This document shows, piece after piece, positions 1 to 9,917 of a stretch of DNA of 60,143 nt. A program made the position numbers and the translations under genes. Every line of letters starts with the position of its first letter. Within the stretch, counting starts at the first letter, position 1. This stretch comes from Reinekea marinisedimentorum. Lineage in GTDB: Bacteria; Pseudomonadota; Gammaproteobacteria; Pseudomonadales; Natronospirillaceae. The stretch spans positions 1-60,143 of the forward strand of contig NZ_SLZR01000018.1 of NCBI RefSeq assembly GCF_004341165.1. The letters run 5' to 3'. Under the pieces are notes generated by a model that worked only from the letters and a program-made list of their open reading frames with translations, was not told the DNA's origin and searched no databases.

Positions 1-117
1 CTAGCATCTAGCATCTAGCATCTAGCATCTAGCATCTAGCATCTAGCATCTAGCATCTAGCATCTAGCATCTAGCATCTAGCATCTAGCATCTAGCATCT
101 AACATCTAACATCTAGC
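1..117. repeat. Heptanucleotide tandem array (CTAGCAT)n
   Basis: Fourteen perfect head-to-tail copies of CTAGCAT fill positions 1-98, followed by two variant copies CTAACAT (99-112) and a partial CTAGC. The array starts at the window edge, so the true copy number is unknown. It lies outside any gene, just beyond the terminator of the minus-strand EF-G gene. The 7-bp period is not a multiple of 3, so it would shift frame if translated. It is a simple-sequence repeat likely to vary in copy number by slippage. No function is evident. Confidence 0.95.
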
Positions 118-130
118 GCCTTTCTACAGG

Positions 131-166
131 CAATAAAAAACCCGAGGGCTTTCGCACTCGGGTTTC
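131..166 (-). terminator. Rho-independent terminator of fusA2
   Basis: Read on the minus strand, a 9-bp stem (AAACCCGAG pairing with CTCGGGTTT) is followed by TTTTTTATTG. It lies about 20 bp past the stop codon of the EF-G gene. Confidence 0.9.
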
Positions 167-185
167 TAAAACGTGAACTGGCTAA

Positions 186-2276
186 TTACTTAGCAGCAGC
201 TTTACGCTCTTTAACTTCTGCAATTACAGCTTCTGCCACTGTGTTAGGGCAAGGCATGTAGTGGCTGAATTCCATAGAGAATTGACCACGGCCAGAAGTG
301 ATTGTACGCAGGTGACCGATGTAGCCGAACATTTCAGACAGAGGTACGTCTGCTTTGATTCGCACGCCAGTTGGGCCAGCTTCCTGGTCTTTGATCATGC
401 CGCGACGACGGTTAAGGTCACCGATAACATCACCAACATTATCTTCTGGGCTGAACACGTCTACTTTCATGATCGGCTCAAGCAGTTGTGGCTTGGCTTT
501 AGGAATAGACTGACGGAAAGCGCCTTTAGCTGCGATTTCATAAGCGATCGCAGAGGAGTCAACTGCGTGGTAGCTACCATCGTACAGTTCTACTTCCATA
601 TCCAGCATAGGGAAGCCGGCCAGTACGCCTTCTTCCATCATGCTAGCAAAGCCTTTCTCTACTGCAGGCCAGAATTCCTTAGGAACGTTACCGCCAACAA
701 CGGTTGACTGGAATTTGAAGCCTGAGCCTGGCTCACCAGGACGGATACGGTAGTCGATCTTACCGAACTGACCAGAACCACCAGACTGTTTCTTATGGGT
801 ATAAGAATCTTCAACAGCAGCTGTGATCGTTTCACGGTAAGCAACCTGTGGCTGACCAACTTCCAGTTCAACGCCGTAAGTACGCTTCAGGATGTCGACT
901 TTAATGTCCAGGTGCAGCTCACCCATACCTTTCAGGATCGTTTCACCGGAATCTTCGTCGGTTTCAACCTGGAACGATGGGTCTTCAGCAACCAGTTTAC
1001 CGATCGCAACACCCATTTTCTCAGAGCCGCCTTTGTCTTTAGGCTTAACGGCAATAGAAATTACCGGCTCAGGGAAGATCATTGGTTCCAGAGTACAAGG
1101 GTTCTTCGGATCACACAGGGTGTGACCAGTCTGTACGTTCTTCATACCAACAACGGCCAGAATGTCGCCTGCCTGAGCAGAAGACAGTTCGGTACGGTCG
1201 TTTGCGTGCATCTCAACCATACGGCCGATACGCTCGGTTTTACCGGTTGCTGAGTTCAGGATGGTGTCACCCTTGTTCAGAACACCCGAGTAGATACGGA
1301 TAAAGGTCAGAGCACCGAAGCGGTCGTCCATGATTTTGAACGCCAGCGCGCGGAACGGCTCGTCAGTAGAAACGGTTGCAACTTTGCCTGTTGGTTCACC
1401 GGTTTCTTCGTCAGTCAGATCTTGTGGATCAACTTCAGTTGGCGCAGGCAGGTAATCAACAACAGCGTCCAGTACCAGCTGAACACCTTTGTTCTTAAAT
1501 GCAGAACCACAGAACGTCGGGAAGAAGGTTAGATCACGGGTACCCTTACGGATACAGGTTTTGATCTGCTCAACAGAAGGTACTTCACCTTCCATGTAGG
1601 CCATCATCAGGTCATCGTCAACTTCAACCGCTGTTTCGATCAGTTGCTCGTGGTACATGTCAACGTCGTCAACCATGTCCGCTGGTACGTCCTGAACTTC
1701 AAAGTTTTCAGGCAGGCCGGTATCGTCCCATACGTAGGCTTTCTTGGTCAGTACGTCTACAACACCTACGAAGTCATCTTCAATACCGATAGGCAGGGTC
1801 ATAACCAGTGGGTTTGCGCCCAGAACCTTACGTACCTGCTCTACAACGCGGTAGAAATCGGCACCCATACGGTCCAGCTTGTTCACGAAAATGATACGTG
1901 CAACTTCAGATTCGTTCGCATAACGCCAGTTGGTTTCTGACTGAGGCTCAACACCGCCAGAACCACAGAATACGCCAACACCACCATCCAATACTTTCAG
2001 AGAACGATATACTTCTACAGTGAAGTCAACGTGTCCTGGAGTATCGATGATGTTCAGGCGGTGGTCTTTCCAGAAACAGGTCGTAGCAGCAGACTGAATA
2101 GTAATACCGCGCTCTGCTTCCTGCTCCATGAAGTCCGTAGTGGATTCACCATCATGTACTTCACCGGTCTTATGAATTTTACCAGTCAGCTTAAGGATAC
2201 GCTCGGTAGTTGTAGTTTTACCGGCATCAACGTGTGCGAAGATACCGATGTTTCTGTAGTGAGATAAATCTGCCAT
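186..2276 (-). CDS. fusA2: Elongation factor G, second paralogue (EF-G 2 type)
   Basis: A ribosomal translocase GTPase of 696 residues, a normal length for EF-G. The G1 motif [11 protein letters not shown] is at about residues 14-24; G3 DTPGHVDF and G4 NKLDR follow, then domains II to V ending in the EF-G signature around [17 protein letters not shown]. The start is ATG 2276, because GAGAG lies 7 bp upstream and the protein then begins [11 protein letters not shown] like the Vibrio EF-G 2 subgroup; an in-frame TTG four codons earlier is unlikely. A different EF-G sits in the str operon at 20041-22137, so this is a paralogue and not the operon copy. Codons are strongly of the highly expressed type (CGT, CTG, GGT), which suggests high expression. 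Transcription diverges from birA. EF-G identity is certain; the division of labour between the two copies is unknown. Confidence 0.95.
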   Translation of the reverse strand: MADLSHYRNIGIFAHVDAGKTTTTERILKLTGKIHKTGEVHDGESTTDFMEQEAERGITIQSAATTCFWKDHRLNIIDTPGHVDFTVEVYRSLKVLDGGVGVFCGSGGVEPQSETNWRYANESEVARIIFVNKLDRMGADFYRVVEQVRKVLGANPLVMTLPIGIEDDFVGVVDVLTKKAYVWDDTGLPENFEVQDVPADMVDDVDMYHEQLIETAVEVDDDLMMAYMEGEVPSVEQIKTCIRKGTRDLTFFPTFCGSAFKNKGVQLVLDAVVDYLPAPTEVDPQDLTDEETGEPTGKVATVSTDEPFRALAFKIMDDRFGALTFIRIYSGVLNKGDTILNSATGKTERIGRMVEMHANDRTELSSAQAGDILAVVGMKNVQTGHTLCDPKNPCTLEPMIFPEPVISIAVKPKDKGGSEKMGVAIGKLVAEDPSFQVETDEDSGETILKGMGELHLDIKVDILKRTYGVELEVGQPQVAYRETITAAVEDSYTHKKQSGGSGQFGKIDYRIRPGEPGSGFKFQSTVVGGNVPKEFWPAVEKGFASMMEEGVLAGFPMLDMEVELYDGSYHAVDSSAIAYEIAAKGAFRQSIPKAKPQLLEPIMKVDVFSPEDNVGDVIGDLNRRRGMIKDQEAGPTGVRIKADVPLSEMFGYIGHLRTITSGRGQFSMEFSHYMPCPNTVAEAVIAEVKERKAAAK

Positions 2277-2315
2277 GTTTGCTCTCAAAAATTAGTCAGG
2301 AGAAAATCGAGCGGT

Positions 2316-2388
2316 ACTATACAGGAATGTGAGAAAATTTTTAGCTTATCTTGCAAACTTGTTTAAAAGTTCGGCAATTTTTTGTCAA
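2316..2388 (-). promoter_or_regulatory. Candidate promoter region of fusA2
   Basis: On the minus strand TTGACA (2388-2383) is followed at 17 bp by TAAACA (2365-2360). A separate TATAGT (2321-2316) with a GC-rich stretch after it lies nearer the gene. Either could be the promoter; neither is a perfect pair. Confidence 0.35.
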
Positions 2389-2473
2389 TAAACAGTTAAG
2401 ATCAGGGATTGCGCTCCATTTTGGGTAATAAAACTCACCAGTTCACCATGTTGTGTGACTTAAGGCAGTCAGA

Positions 2474-3448
2474 TTGGAACAAAAAATAAAGCTTTTACAT
2501 GCCCTTTCAGACCACAAAATTTGGTCTGGTGAGGCGTTGGCCTCGAAGTTGGGGGTTACCCGGGCTACGGTTTCGCAATGGATCAAGCTGCTTGAGAAAA
2601 GCGGGATGGAGTTCAATAAGGTAAAAGGCCGTGGCTACCGGCTTTTGTCTCCGGTTCAGATGTTGGACTACAAAGAGCTACTGGCCGGCCTGTCACCCGA
2701 GGTTCGAAACCGCCTGTCTCAGGTGGATATCTCGGTTCAATCCCCGTCTACAAATGACACGGCTATTAAAGCAAATTACGAACCAGGTAAGTGGAAATTG
2801 TTCACGACCGAGCACCAAACGCAGGGGCGTGGCCGAAGAGGACGCAGCTGGGAAAACCCTCCGTGTTCGAATCTCGCGTTCAGCCTCGGCTACAAGGGGC
2901 ATATCCCGATGCCTCAGCTGTATATGTCGAGCCTGTTGGTGGGCTACGCTATTGCTGCGGAATTGACTGAATCCTTTGAGGTGGAGGCAAAGATTAAGTG
3001 GCCGAACGATATCTATGTCAACGACTGCAAGATTGCCGGCATATTGTGTGAGCTTCAGGGCTCTCCACCGGATGACGTCCTGCTGGTCATTGGCGTGGGT
3101 ATGAATGTTTTCAGTGAGCCGGAATTGACCACTCAGAGCGCAGCAGGAATCACCTCATTGGCTCAGGTTTGCGGTAAGGCGTTTTCCAGAACTGAACTCC
3201 TGGCTCGGCTGGTCGACCGCATTGTTTCCAGTTTCTACGAATTTGAACAGCAGGGTACGAGTTGGCTGTTGGATCGATGGTCCGAGATGGATCTGCTACA
3301 GGGCCGGCCTATTAAGGTAATAAAGGGTGATCAGGAAATTCTCGGTACCGGGGCCGGCGTGGATGAGAGCGGTCAGTTGAGGTTGCTGGATGACAACGGA
3401 AGCATTGTTTTATTTAACGGCGGTGAGGTATCGGTAAGGTGGAGCTAG
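2474..3448 (+). CDS. birA: Bifunctional biotin ligase / biotin operon repressor BirA
   Basis: Joins biotin to the biotin carboxyl carrier protein through biotinyl-AMP and, in the long form seen here, represses biotin genes. The 324 residues comprise an N-terminal winged-helix domain (about 1-65, with LGVTRATVSQWIK as recognition helix), a central ligase domain with the GRGRRGRSW adenylate loop (about 118-126) and KWPNDIYV, and a C-terminal SH3-like domain. The start is a TTG at 2474 preceded by AAGG; no ATG fits the family N-terminus. Its 3' end overlaps coaX by 10 bp, so the two are probably translationally coupled. This order is also found in Pseudomonas. Confidence 0.95.
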   Translation: MEQKIKLLHALSDHKIWSGEALASKLGVTRATVSQWIKLLEKSGMEFNKVKGRGYRLLSPVQMLDYKELLAGLSPEVRNRLSQVDISVQSPSTNDTAIKANYEPGKWKLFTTEHQTQGRGRRGRSWENPPCSNLAFSLGYKGHIPMPQLYMSSLLVGYAIAAELTESFEVEAKIKWPNDIYVNDCKIAGILCELQGSPPDDVLLVIGVGMNVFSEPELTTQSAAGITSLAQVCGKAFSRTELLARLVDRIVSSFYEFEQQGTSWLLDRWSEMDLLQGRPIKVIKGDQEILGTGAGVDESGQLRLLDDNGSIVLFNGGEVSVRWS

Positions 3449-4167
3449 AAAACACGCTTTATCTTGATTGTGGAAATACCCGGGCCAAGTATCGCTACCA
3501 GGGTGAATACGGGGTGTTGCCTTATGCTGAAGTGCAGCGGTTCTTTACTGACAACCAGCCAGCCTCCGTGGTCTATTCTTCCGTTGCCGGTGCCAGGCAG
3601 GAAATAACCACAGCTGCCGATAGTCTGGAAATTGCCGTGGCTCGTTGTACCGTAGAGCAGGGCTTTGGTGATCTGACCCTGGCCTACGAGGATGTGTCCC
3701 GTTTAGGGGTCGACAGGTGGCTGGCTATGCTGCAGGCACGGGCGTTATTTTCCGATGATTATCACCGCCTGTTGATTGCCGATGCCGGAACAGCGCTAAC
3801 CATGGATATCTTAAATAGCCCGAATCAGCATGCCGGAGGATTGATTGCTCCGGGCCTGAGAATGAGCGCCAGTTCACTGTTCAAAAATACGGTGGATTTA
3901 CCGGAGGTGCTTTTAGAGGATGCGCCGGGCTTGGGGATAGATACCCGGTCCTGTATTAACTATGGTGTGGTTCATAGCGCGGTCGCTCTGATTGAATCCA
4001 CTGTGGTAAGGTTTGGCAGTAATGAAAGTCAGCTGATTATTACCGGAGGGGATGCTGGCCTGATTTCACGGCACCTTTCCATGCCCTTTCTGTACCAGCC
4101 TAATCTGGTGGTCGATGGACTGTATTTATATTGGAAGTTAAAAATTCTGGGTGAGACAACAACATGA
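3439..4167 (+). CDS. coaX: Type III pantothenate kinase
   Basis: Phosphorylates pantothenate, the first step of coenzyme A synthesis. The protein has 242 residues with the ASKHA-fold motifs of CoaX: DCGNTRAKYR near the N-terminus (phosphate 1), the VDRWLAML segment, and ADAGTALTMDIL followed by GGLIAPGLRM (phosphate 2). The start is GTG 3439, inside the end of birA, and the stop overlaps the next gene by ATGA, so birA, coaX and the SPOR gene form one coupled unit. No coaA is seen in the window. Confidence 0.93.
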   Translation: MELENTLYLDCGNTRAKYRYQGEYGVLPYAEVQRFFTDNQPASVVYSSVAGARQEITTAADSLEIAVARCTVEQGFGDLTLAYEDVSRLGVDRWLAMLQARALFSDDYHRLLIADAGTALTMDILNSPNQHAGGLIAPGLRMSASSLFKNTVDLPEVLLEDAPGLGIDTRSCINYGVVHSAVALIESTVVRFGSNESQLIITGGDAGLISRHLSMPFLYQPNLVVDGLYLYWKLKILGETTT

Positions 4168-4823
4168 AATGGATCTTGATCGCGCTGGTATCTTTAAATC
4201 TGGCACTGTTTGGCTTTCAGTACTGGAGCTCCACGCAAGAAGACGGCGGCACAGAAGAAACGCTGAGTGCAACGTTAAATAACCTCGAATTAACGGCTTC
4301 ACAGCAGGCGCGGTTCGAGCAGGTAGGTAAGTCGACTCCAAAGAAAGAGCCGGAGAAGGTTCTGCAGTGCATCCGTATTACCGGGCTTAAGGAAGGGGAC
4401 AGCTACTCAGTCGTTGAGTCTAGGCTGGCGGCTCTGGAGGTTTCTTCGGAGAAGCGTGTTGTTAAGCAGTTAAGTAATACCGACTATCAGGTTTTGCTGG
4501 GGCCTTTTGTATCGCAGGAGGAGGCCCGTACCAAACTCGAGGAAGTGAAAGCATCCGGGGTTGAAAGTTATGTAATAACGTCAGGCCAGCATGCTAATTC
4601 GCTGTCGCTTGGGGTTTTCTCGAGCCTTGAGAATGCAAATCGACGGCGTGATGAATTATTTACAATGGATATCTCGGCAACTGTCTATGAGAACAAGCGC
4701 TACATAGATGCGGCAATTCTTGAAATTGATGCTCAATCAGCCGCGTTAATTTCAGATGAATCGATCTCCGGAATGCTCTCTGAGTTTGATGGCGCTAAAT
4801 TTATTCGCTTTAACTGCAATTAG
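4164..4823 (+). CDS. SPOR-like inner-membrane protein
   Basis: A 219-residue protein with one N-terminal membrane segment (about residues 3-20, ILIALVSLNLALFGFQYW) and a periplasmic part. Residues about 70-165 look like SPOR-type repeats, with phrases such as YQVLLGPFVSQEEARTKLEEV and SLSLGVFSSLENANRRRDEL. SPOR domains bind peptidoglycan, often at septa. A similar gene follows coaX in Pseudomonas, so the position is conserved. It overlaps coaX by 4 bp. The exact role is unknown. Confidence 0.75.
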   Translation: MKWILIALVSLNLALFGFQYWSSTQEDGGTEETLSATLNNLELTASQQARFEQVGKSTPKKEPEKVLQCIRITGLKEGDSYSVVESRLAALEVSSEKRVVKQLSNTDYQVLLGPFVSQEEARTKLEEVKASGVESYVITSGQHANSLSLGVFSSLENANRRRDELFTMDISATVYENKRYIDAAILEIDAQSAALISDESISGMLSEFDGAKFIRFNCN

Positions 4824-4942
4824 GCTTGCATTTGAAAAACTATGACACTAATATGCCGCCTCTCTCGCAATGCGAGGTGATGGGCAAAGTTGAGATTTGA
4901 TGCCTAAGTGCTTGTTCTAATTGAAAAACTTCATATTTGAGG

Positions 4943-4971
4943 TTGACATAGAAAAAGCAGTGAGGCAGACT
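4943..4971 (+). promoter_or_regulatory. Probable promoter of the tRNA-tuf operon
   Basis: A perfect TTGACA (4943-4948) is spaced 17 bp from a weak -10, CAGACT (4966-4971), followed by the GC-rich stretch GCGCCCG just before tRNA-Tyr. A GC-rich discriminator is typical of stringently controlled stable-RNA promoters. The weak -10 lowers confidence. Confidence 0.5.
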
Positions 4972-4983
4972 TTGCGCCCGTTT

Positions 4984-5067
<84 letters not shown>

Positions 5068-5092
5068 CTCCTTCCTTGGGAAGGGGTTGTAA

Positions 5093-5166
<74 letters not shown>

Positions 5167-5179
5167 TTATAGGTGTTTT

Positions 5180-5254
5180 GCTCGCGTAGCTCAGTGGTAG
5201 AGCACTCCATTGGTAATGGAGAGGTCATGAGTTCAAATCTCATCGTGAGCACCA
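5180..5254 (+). tRNA. tRNA-Thr (GGT)
   Basis: Acceptor GCTCGCG pairs with CGTGAGC, the anticodon GGT is at 5212-5214, TTCAAAT is in the T-loop, and CCA is encoded. Tyr-Gly-Thr directly before tuf matches the classical tRNA-tufB arrangement. Confidence 0.97.
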
Positions 5255-5345
5255 TATTGAAATTTTTTAAGGCAGGCACTAAAGTGACTGCCTTTTTGGC
5301 ATTATACGATTTAGTTAATTTAGTTAACCCTGAAAGGCGATTGAT

Positions 5346-6569
5346 ATGGCGAAGGCTACTTTTGAGCGTACTAAGCCCCATGTAAACGTGGGCACAATTG
5401 GTCACGTTGACCACGGTAAAACTACTCTGACTGCTGCGTTAACTCGTGTGTGTTCAGAGGTTTGGGGCGGCGAAGCGATCGACTTTGCTGGTATCGATAA
5501 TGCCCCTGAAGAGCGTGAGCGCGGTATTACTATTGCGACTTCACACGTAGAATACGATTCTCCGACTCGTCACTACGCACATGTTGACTGTCCTGGACAC
5601 GCCGACTATGTGAAAAACATGATTACTGGTGCTGCTCAGATGGACGGCGCTATTCTGGTTTGTGGTGCGACTGACGGCCCAATGCCTCAGACTCGTGAGC
5701 ACATCCTGCTGTCTGGTCAGGTAGGTGTTCCTTACATCGTAGTATTCCTGAACAAAGCTGATCTGCTGGCTGAAGACTGTGGTGGCGTTGATTCTGAAGA
5801 ATACGCTGAGATGCTTGAGCTGGTAGAGATGGAAATCCGTGATCTGCTGTCTCAGTATGACTTCCCAGGTGATGATGCTCCAATCATTGCAGGTTCTGCT
5901 CTGATGGCTCTGGAAGGTAAAGACGACAACGGTCTGGGTACTACTGCTGTTAAAGCCTTGGTTGAAGCTCTGGATTCTTACATCCCTGAGCCAGAGCGTG
6001 CGATTGATATGCCGTTCCTGATGCCAATCGAAGATGTATTCTCAATTTCTGGTCGTGGTACAGTTGTGACTGGTCGTGTTGAGCGCGGTATCGTTAATAC
6101 TGGTGACGAAGTTGAAATCGTTGGTATTAAAGAAACAACTAAGACTACCGTAACAGGTGTTGAAATGTTCCGTAAGCTGCTTGACGAAGGTCGTGCGGGT
6201 GAGAACATTGGTGCGCTGCTGCGTGGTACTAAGCGTGAAGAAGTTGAACGTGGTCAGGTACTGGCTAAGCCAGGCTCTATCACTCCTCACACTAAGTTCG
6301 AGTCTGAAGTTTACGTACTGAGCAAAGATGAAGGTGGTCGTCACACTCCATTCTTCAAAGGTTACCGTCCACAGTTCTACTTCCGTACAACTGACGTAAC
6401 GGGTGCTTGTGAGCTTCCAGAAGGCGTAGAAATGGTTATGCCAGGTGACAACATCAAGATGGTTGTTACTCTGATTGCTCCTATCGCTATGGATGAAGGT
6501 CTGCGTTTCGCGATCCGTGAAGGCGGCCGTACTGTTGGTGCAGGCGTTGTAGCTAAGATTATCGACTAA
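5346..6569 (+). CDS. tuf: Elongation factor Tu, tRNA-linked copy (long form)
   Basis: The GTPase that delivers aminoacyl-tRNA to the ribosome. It has 407 residues, with G1 [10 protein letters not shown]3 DCPGHADY, G4 NKAD and the beta-barrel domains complete. It carries about 10 extra residues just after G4 ([18 protein letters not shown]) compared with the str-operon copy at 22190. Codons are strongly biased to highly expressed forms (CGT, GGT, CTG), so this is probably the main EF-Tu gene. It is transcribed behind three tRNAs and ends at a clear terminator. The ATG start has AAAGGCG about 8 bp upstream. Confidence 0.97.
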   Translation: MAKATFERTKPHVNVGTIGHVDHGKTTLTAALTRVCSEVWGGEAIDFAGIDNAPEERERGITIATSHVEYDSPTRHYAHVDCPGHADYVKNMITGAAQMDGAILVCGATDGPMPQTREHILLSGQVGVPYIVVFLNKADLLAEDCGGVDSEEYAEMLELVEMEIRDLLSQYDFPGDDAPIIAGSALMALEGKDDNGLGTTAVKALVEALDSYIPEPERAIDMPFLMPIEDVFSISGRGTVVTGRVERGIVNTGDEVEIVGIKETTKTTVTGVEMFRKLLDEGRAGENIGALLRGTKREEVERGQVLAKPGSITPHTKFESEVYVLSKDEGGRHTPFFKGYRPQFYFRTTDVTGACELPEGVEMVMPGDNIKMVVTLIAPIAMDEGLRFAIREGGRTVGAGVVAKIID

Positions 6570-6595
6570 TTCCTTTAGTTGAATATCTACATTGA

Positions 6596-6616
6596 GGGTG
6601 CTTCGGCACCCTTTTT
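6596..6616 (+). terminator. Terminator of the tRNA-tuf operon
   Basis: GGGTGC-TTCG-GCACCC hairpin followed by five T, 27 bp after the tuf stop codon. Confidence 0.92.
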
Positions 6617-6793
6617 GGTAGGTGCTGTTAATGCTTGGCGTGGCCAGGCGGTTATTTCTCTGAAAGTGCCTTCAAGTTAAAGTATTTTCTTAGAAAGGGT
6701 GGAAAATCTCATTGAATTTCAATAAGATGCGCATCCTCGAAAGCAGGCATTACTTTAGATTGCTATAGAATAGTCAAGAGTTCTGCTAAGTGC

Positions 6794-6822
6794 TTGTAAA
6801 GCACCGTTGGTTGGCGTAAAAT
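6794..6822 (+). promoter_or_regulatory. Promoter of tRNA-Trp-secE-nusG
   Basis: TTGTAA (6794-6799), 17-bp spacer, TAAAAT (6817-6822), then the GC-rich CCGCCGCCC, as at stable-RNA promoters. It lies 20 bp before tRNA-Trp. The roughly 180 bp between the tuf terminator and this site shows no other feature. Confidence 0.75.
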
Positions 6823-6842
6823 CCGCCGCCCAAATTAAACAT

Positions 6843-6918
6843 AGGCCAGTAGTTCAATTGGTAGAGCGTCGGTCTCCAAAACCGAAAGTTGGGGGTTCGA
6901 GTCCCTCCTGGCCTGCCA
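6843..6918 (+). tRNA. tRNA-Trp (CCA)
   Basis: Acceptor AGGCCAG pairs with CTGGCCT, the anticodon CCA is at 6876-6878, TTCGAGT is in the T-loop, and the CCA end is encoded. tRNA-Trp before secE is the usual gammaproteobacterial order. Confidence 0.97.
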
Positions 6919-6950
6919 CATTATTATCGACAGCACAGGTGTCTTGCTGA

Positions 6951-7319
6951 ATGAATGCACAGGTTAATTCCTCAAACAAAGCGTTGGACTTATTGAAGTG
7001 GTTTGTTGTCGTCGCGTTAGTTGTTGTAGCTATCGGCGGTAACTACTATTTTTCTGCAGAGTCTCTGATTTTGCGCGTTGTGGGTGTGTTGGTTTTGCTT
7101 GCCGCTGCTGTTGGTGTTGCCCTGACCACTGAAAAGGGTAAGACGGTTGCTCGTCTGCGCAAAGAAGCGTGGGTCGAGGTTCGTAAGGTTGTATGGCCTA
7201 CCCGTCAGGAAACAATTCAGACGACCGGTATTGTGGTTGTTTTTGTTGCAGTGGTCGCCTTAGTGCTTTGGCTGGTCGATATGCTTCTGGGCTGGGGCGT
7301 ATCTTTCATAATCGGTTAA
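6951..7319 (+). CDS. secE: Preprotein translocase subunit SecE
   Basis: An inner-membrane component of the SecYEG channel. It has 122 residues with three predicted membrane segments (about 13-33, 38-58, 92-117) as in the long E. coli-type SecE. The conserved cytoplasmic amphipathic helix, with the key stretch EVRKVVWPTRQET, precedes the last membrane segment. It lies 12 bp before nusG in the same operon. Confidence 0.95.
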   Translation: MNAQVNSSNKALDLLKWFVVVALVVVAIGGNYYFSAESLILRVVGVLVLLAAAVGVALTTEKGKTVARLRKEAWVEVRKVVWPTRQETIQTTGIVVVFVAVVALVLWLVDMLLGWGVSFIIG

Positions 7320-7331
7320 AGAGGGGGCTGT

Positions 7332-7865
7332 ATGTCTAAGCGTTGGTATGTGGTTCATGCCTATTCGGGCTATGAGAAGCGTGTAGCTGGCTCTTTAAAA
7401 GAGCAGGTTGAGCTGCAGGGTATGCAGGATTTGTTTGGTGAGATCCTGGTGCCTACTGAATCTGTCGTTGAAATGCGTGACGGCAAGAAGCGCAAGAGTG
7501 AGCGTAAGTTCTATCCGGGCTATGTCCTGGTTGAAATGGATATGAATGATGAGACCTGGCACCTGGTTAAAGATACTCCTCGGGTGATGGGTTTTATCGG
7601 CGGTACTGCAGAAAAGCCTGCGCCGCTGACAACTAAAGAAGCGGATGCGATTCTTCAGCGCGTTAAAGATGGTGCTGATTCGCCAACTCAGAAAACGATT
7701 TATGAGCCAGGTGAAGTTGTCCGTGTTATCGATGGTCCGTTTGCAGACTTTAACGGTACCGTTGAGAAAGTTAACTATGAGAAGAGTCGCCTTCAGGTGT
7801 CTGTCTCTATTTTTGGTCGGGCAACCCCGGTCGAACTGGAATTCTCGCAGGTCGAAAAGACCTGA
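7332..7865 (+). CDS. nusG: Transcription termination/antitermination factor NusG
   Basis: Binds RNA polymerase and couples it to Rho or to the ribosome. It has 177 residues, with the NGN domain starting [16 protein letters not shown] and containing the [10 protein letters not shown] core, and the C-terminal KOW domain with [27 protein letters not shown] before the ATG is a strong ribosome site. Confidence 0.97.
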   Translation: MSKRWYVVHAYSGYEKRVAGSLKEQVELQGMQDLFGEILVPTESVVEMRDGKKRKSERKFYPGYVLVEMDMNDETWHLVKDTPRVMGFIGGTAEKPAPLTTKEADAILQRVKDGADSPTQKTIYEPGEVVRVIDGPFADFNGTVEKVNYEKSRLQVSVSIFGRATPVELEFSQVEKT

Positions 7866-7882
7866 AGTTAAGGTGTGTGCAT

Positions 7883-7906
7883 AAGCCCGGTCAGTTGATC
7901 GGGCTT
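7883..7906 (+). terminator. Hairpin between nusG and rplK (possible partial terminator)
   Basis: A 10-bp stem AAGCCCGGTC/GATCGGGCTT with loop AGTT. It is followed by TGTCG rather than a T-run, so termination would be partial at most. It separates the secE-nusG unit from the ribosomal protein unit. Confidence 0.5.
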
Positions 7907-7970
7907 TGTCGTATCTATTTGTTTAACAGGGGAGCAGTAATGCGTTTGTACCCGAATATAGGAAGCTATC

Positions 7971-8405
7971 ATGGCTAAGAAAGTAGAAGCTTATATTAAG
8001 CTGCAAGTTAAGGCCGGTCAGGCCAACCCAAGTCCACCAGTTGGTCCTGCTCTGGGTCAGCACGGTGTGAACATTATGGAATTCTGTAAAGCATTCAACG
8101 CCGAAACTCAAAAGCTTGAGCCAGGCCTGCCAGTGCCAGTTGTTATTACTGTGTATGCAGACCGAAGCTTTACGTTTGTTACCAAGACGCCTCCAGCTGC
8201 GATTCTGCTGAAGAAGGCTGCTGGTATTCAAAGCGGTTCCGGTCGACCAAACACCGAGAAAGTAGGTACGGTTAGCCGTGCTCAGCTGGAAGAAATCGCA
8301 ACTGCAAAAGATCCTGACCTGACAGCTGCCGATATGGACGCTGCGGTTCGTACAATTGCAGGTACTGCACGAAGCATGGGTTTGAATGTAGAGGGTGTTG
8401 AGTAA
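7971..8405 (+). CDS. rplK: 50S ribosomal protein L11
   Basis: Part of the GTPase-associated centre of the large subunit; needed for RelA activation. It has 144 residues, beginning [20 protein letters not shown] with the [20 protein letters not shown] signature. Its TAA overlaps the rplA ATG by one base, so the two are coupled. Codon use is of the highly expressed type. Confidence 0.97.
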   Translation: MAKKVEAYIKLQVKAGQANPSPPVGPALGQHGVNIMEFCKAFNAETQKLEPGLPVPVVITVYADRSFTFVTKTPPAAILLKKAAGIQSGSGRPNTEKVGTVSRAQLEEIATAKDPDLTAADMDAAVRTIAGTARSMGLNVEGVE

Positions 8406-9100
8406 TGGCTAAGTTAACTAAACGCGCTCAATTAGCGAAAGAAAAAGTAAATCCTACTCAGTCTTACGGCTTCGAAGAAGCTGTAGCGATTCTGAAAGAG
8501 CTGGGCACTGCCAAGTTCAAAGAGTCTGTAGATATCTCTGTTAACCTGGGTATCGATGCGCGTAAATCTGACCAGAACGTACGTGGTTCCACCGTACTGC
8601 CGAATGGTACGGGTAAAGACGTTCGCGTTGCTGTGTTCACTCAGGGTGCAAACGCTGAAGCCGCTAAAGAAGCCGGTGCTGACGTAGTTGGCATGGAAGA
8701 TCTTGCTGAAGCAATGAAAGGCGGCGATCTGAACTTCGGTGTTGTTATCGCTTCTCCAGATGCAATGCGCGTTGTAGGTCAGCTGGGTCAGCTGTTGGGT
8801 CCTCGTGGCCTGATGCCTAACCCGAAGGTTGGTACTGTGACTGCAGATGTTGCAACAGCTGTGAAGAATGCTAAAGCGGGTCAGGCGCGTTTCCGTACTG
8901 ACAAGAACGGCATTATCCACGCTTGCATCGGTAAGATTGATTTCGACGCAAAAGCAATCCAGGAAAACGCAGAAGCGCTTATCGCAGACCTGAAAAAACT
9001 GAAGCCAGCTTCAGCTAAAGGTGTCTACCTTAAGAAGATTTCTCTTTCCAGCACAATGGGCCCTGGCGTAACTATCGACCAGAGCTCTTTGAGCGTCTAA
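8405..9100 (+). CDS. rplA: 50S ribosomal protein L1
   Basis: Builds the L1 stalk and in relatives represses translation of its own rplKA mRNA. It has 231 residues with the L1 core [10 protein letters not shown] in the conserved place (about residues 138-147). It starts inside the stop codon of rplK. Confidence 0.97.
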   Translation: MAKLTKRAQLAKEKVNPTQSYGFEEAVAILKELGTAKFKESVDISVNLGIDARKSDQNVRGSTVLPNGTGKDVRVAVFTQGANAEAAKEAGADVVGMEDLAEAMKGGDLNFGVVIASPDAMRVVGQLGQLLGPRGLMPNPKVGTVTADVATAVKNAKAGQARFRTDKNGIIHACIGKIDFDAKAIQENAEALIADLKKLKPASAKGVYLKKISLSSTMGPGVTIDQSSLSV

Positions 9101-9106
9101 GAACTT

Positions 9107-9340
9107 TGGGGCGCAGCTTCCAGGCTGCGCAGTCAAAGACCGTAGGTGAACCATGGTTCTTAATTTCCTACGCAGACGGTAACCCGAGCACATATTTAAG
9201 ATGTGCCTGATGAAGGGGCTTTCGACAGGGTCGTCAGTCACCGGCATCTAAGCGCATCAATGAGCTTACTCTGTTGCCGTTAAAAACAGGTCAACTCTTC
9301 GGAGTTGAAAATAGGTTGACCCTTTCGGGGGTTGTTAACA
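9107..9340 (+). promoter_or_regulatory. L10 (rplJ) leader region
   Basis: A 250-bp untranslated stretch before rplJ with the L10-leader hallmark: AAGACCGTAGGTG (about 9136-9148) and the complementary CCTACGCAGACGGT (about 9167-9180). In enteric bacteria the L10-L12 complex binds this structure and represses rplJL translation. A second hairpin (9296-9329, CTCTTCGGAG followed by ACCCTTTCGGGGGT) lies close to the rplJ start. The element is recognised by pattern; the function is inferred from the family. Confidence 0.75.
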
Positions 9341-9352
9341 GGAGATTTTTCA

Positions 9353-9847
9353 GTGGCACTGAATCTCGAAGGCAAAAAAGCAATTGTTGCAGAAGTAGCC
9401 GAGCAAGCGCAAAGCGCGCAGTCAGTTGTAATTGCTGACTCACGTGGCGTAGCAGTGAATGATATGACTGCTTTGCGTGCAACTGCTCGCGAAAATGGCG
9501 TATGGCTGAAAGTCGTACGTAACACACTTGCTCGCCGTGCAGTTCAAGGGACCGCATTTGAAGGTCTGGCTGACGCTTTTGTTGGTCCTACGTTGATCGC
9601 TTTCTCTATGGATCACCCAGGCGCCGGTGCGCGTATTCTGGGCGATTTCGCTAAAGCGAATGACAAGCTTGAACTTAAGACTGCTATGTTCGAAGGCGAA
9701 GTAACGCCTGTAGCAGTATTGGCGAGTCTGCCGACTTACGACGAAGCTATTGCGAAGCTGATGATGACTTTGAAAGAAGCATCTGCTGGCAAGCTGGTAC
9801 GTACTTTGGCTGCATTGCGCGATCAAAAAGAACAGGAAGCTGCTTAA
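9353..9847 (+). CDS. rplJ: 50S ribosomal protein L10
   Basis: Base of the L12 stalk. It has 164 residues, starting at GTG 9353 ([15 protein letters not shown]), preceded by AGGAG; the in-frame ATG seven codons earlier lies inside the leader and is rejected. It contains the conserved [15 protein letters not shown] and NTLARRAV stretches and a C-terminal helix that binds L12. It is cotranscribed with rplL. Confidence 0.96.
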   Translation: MALNLEGKKAIVAEVAEQAQSAQSVVIADSRGVAVNDMTALRATARENGVWLKVVRNTLARRAVQGTAFEGLADAFVGPTLIAFSMDHPGAGARILGDFAKANDKLELKTAMFEGEVTPVAVLASLPTYDEAIAKLMMTLKEASAGKLVRTLAALRDQKEQEAA

Positions 9848-9917
9848 GCCTCATTGCTTAAGAAAGCTAATTAACGGTTAAATGAGGCAAAGCCTCAACA
9901 GATTAGGAATTAAAGTC

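Noticed and set aside
1-117. Possible CRISPR array
   Set aside because: The unit is 7 bp with no spacers.
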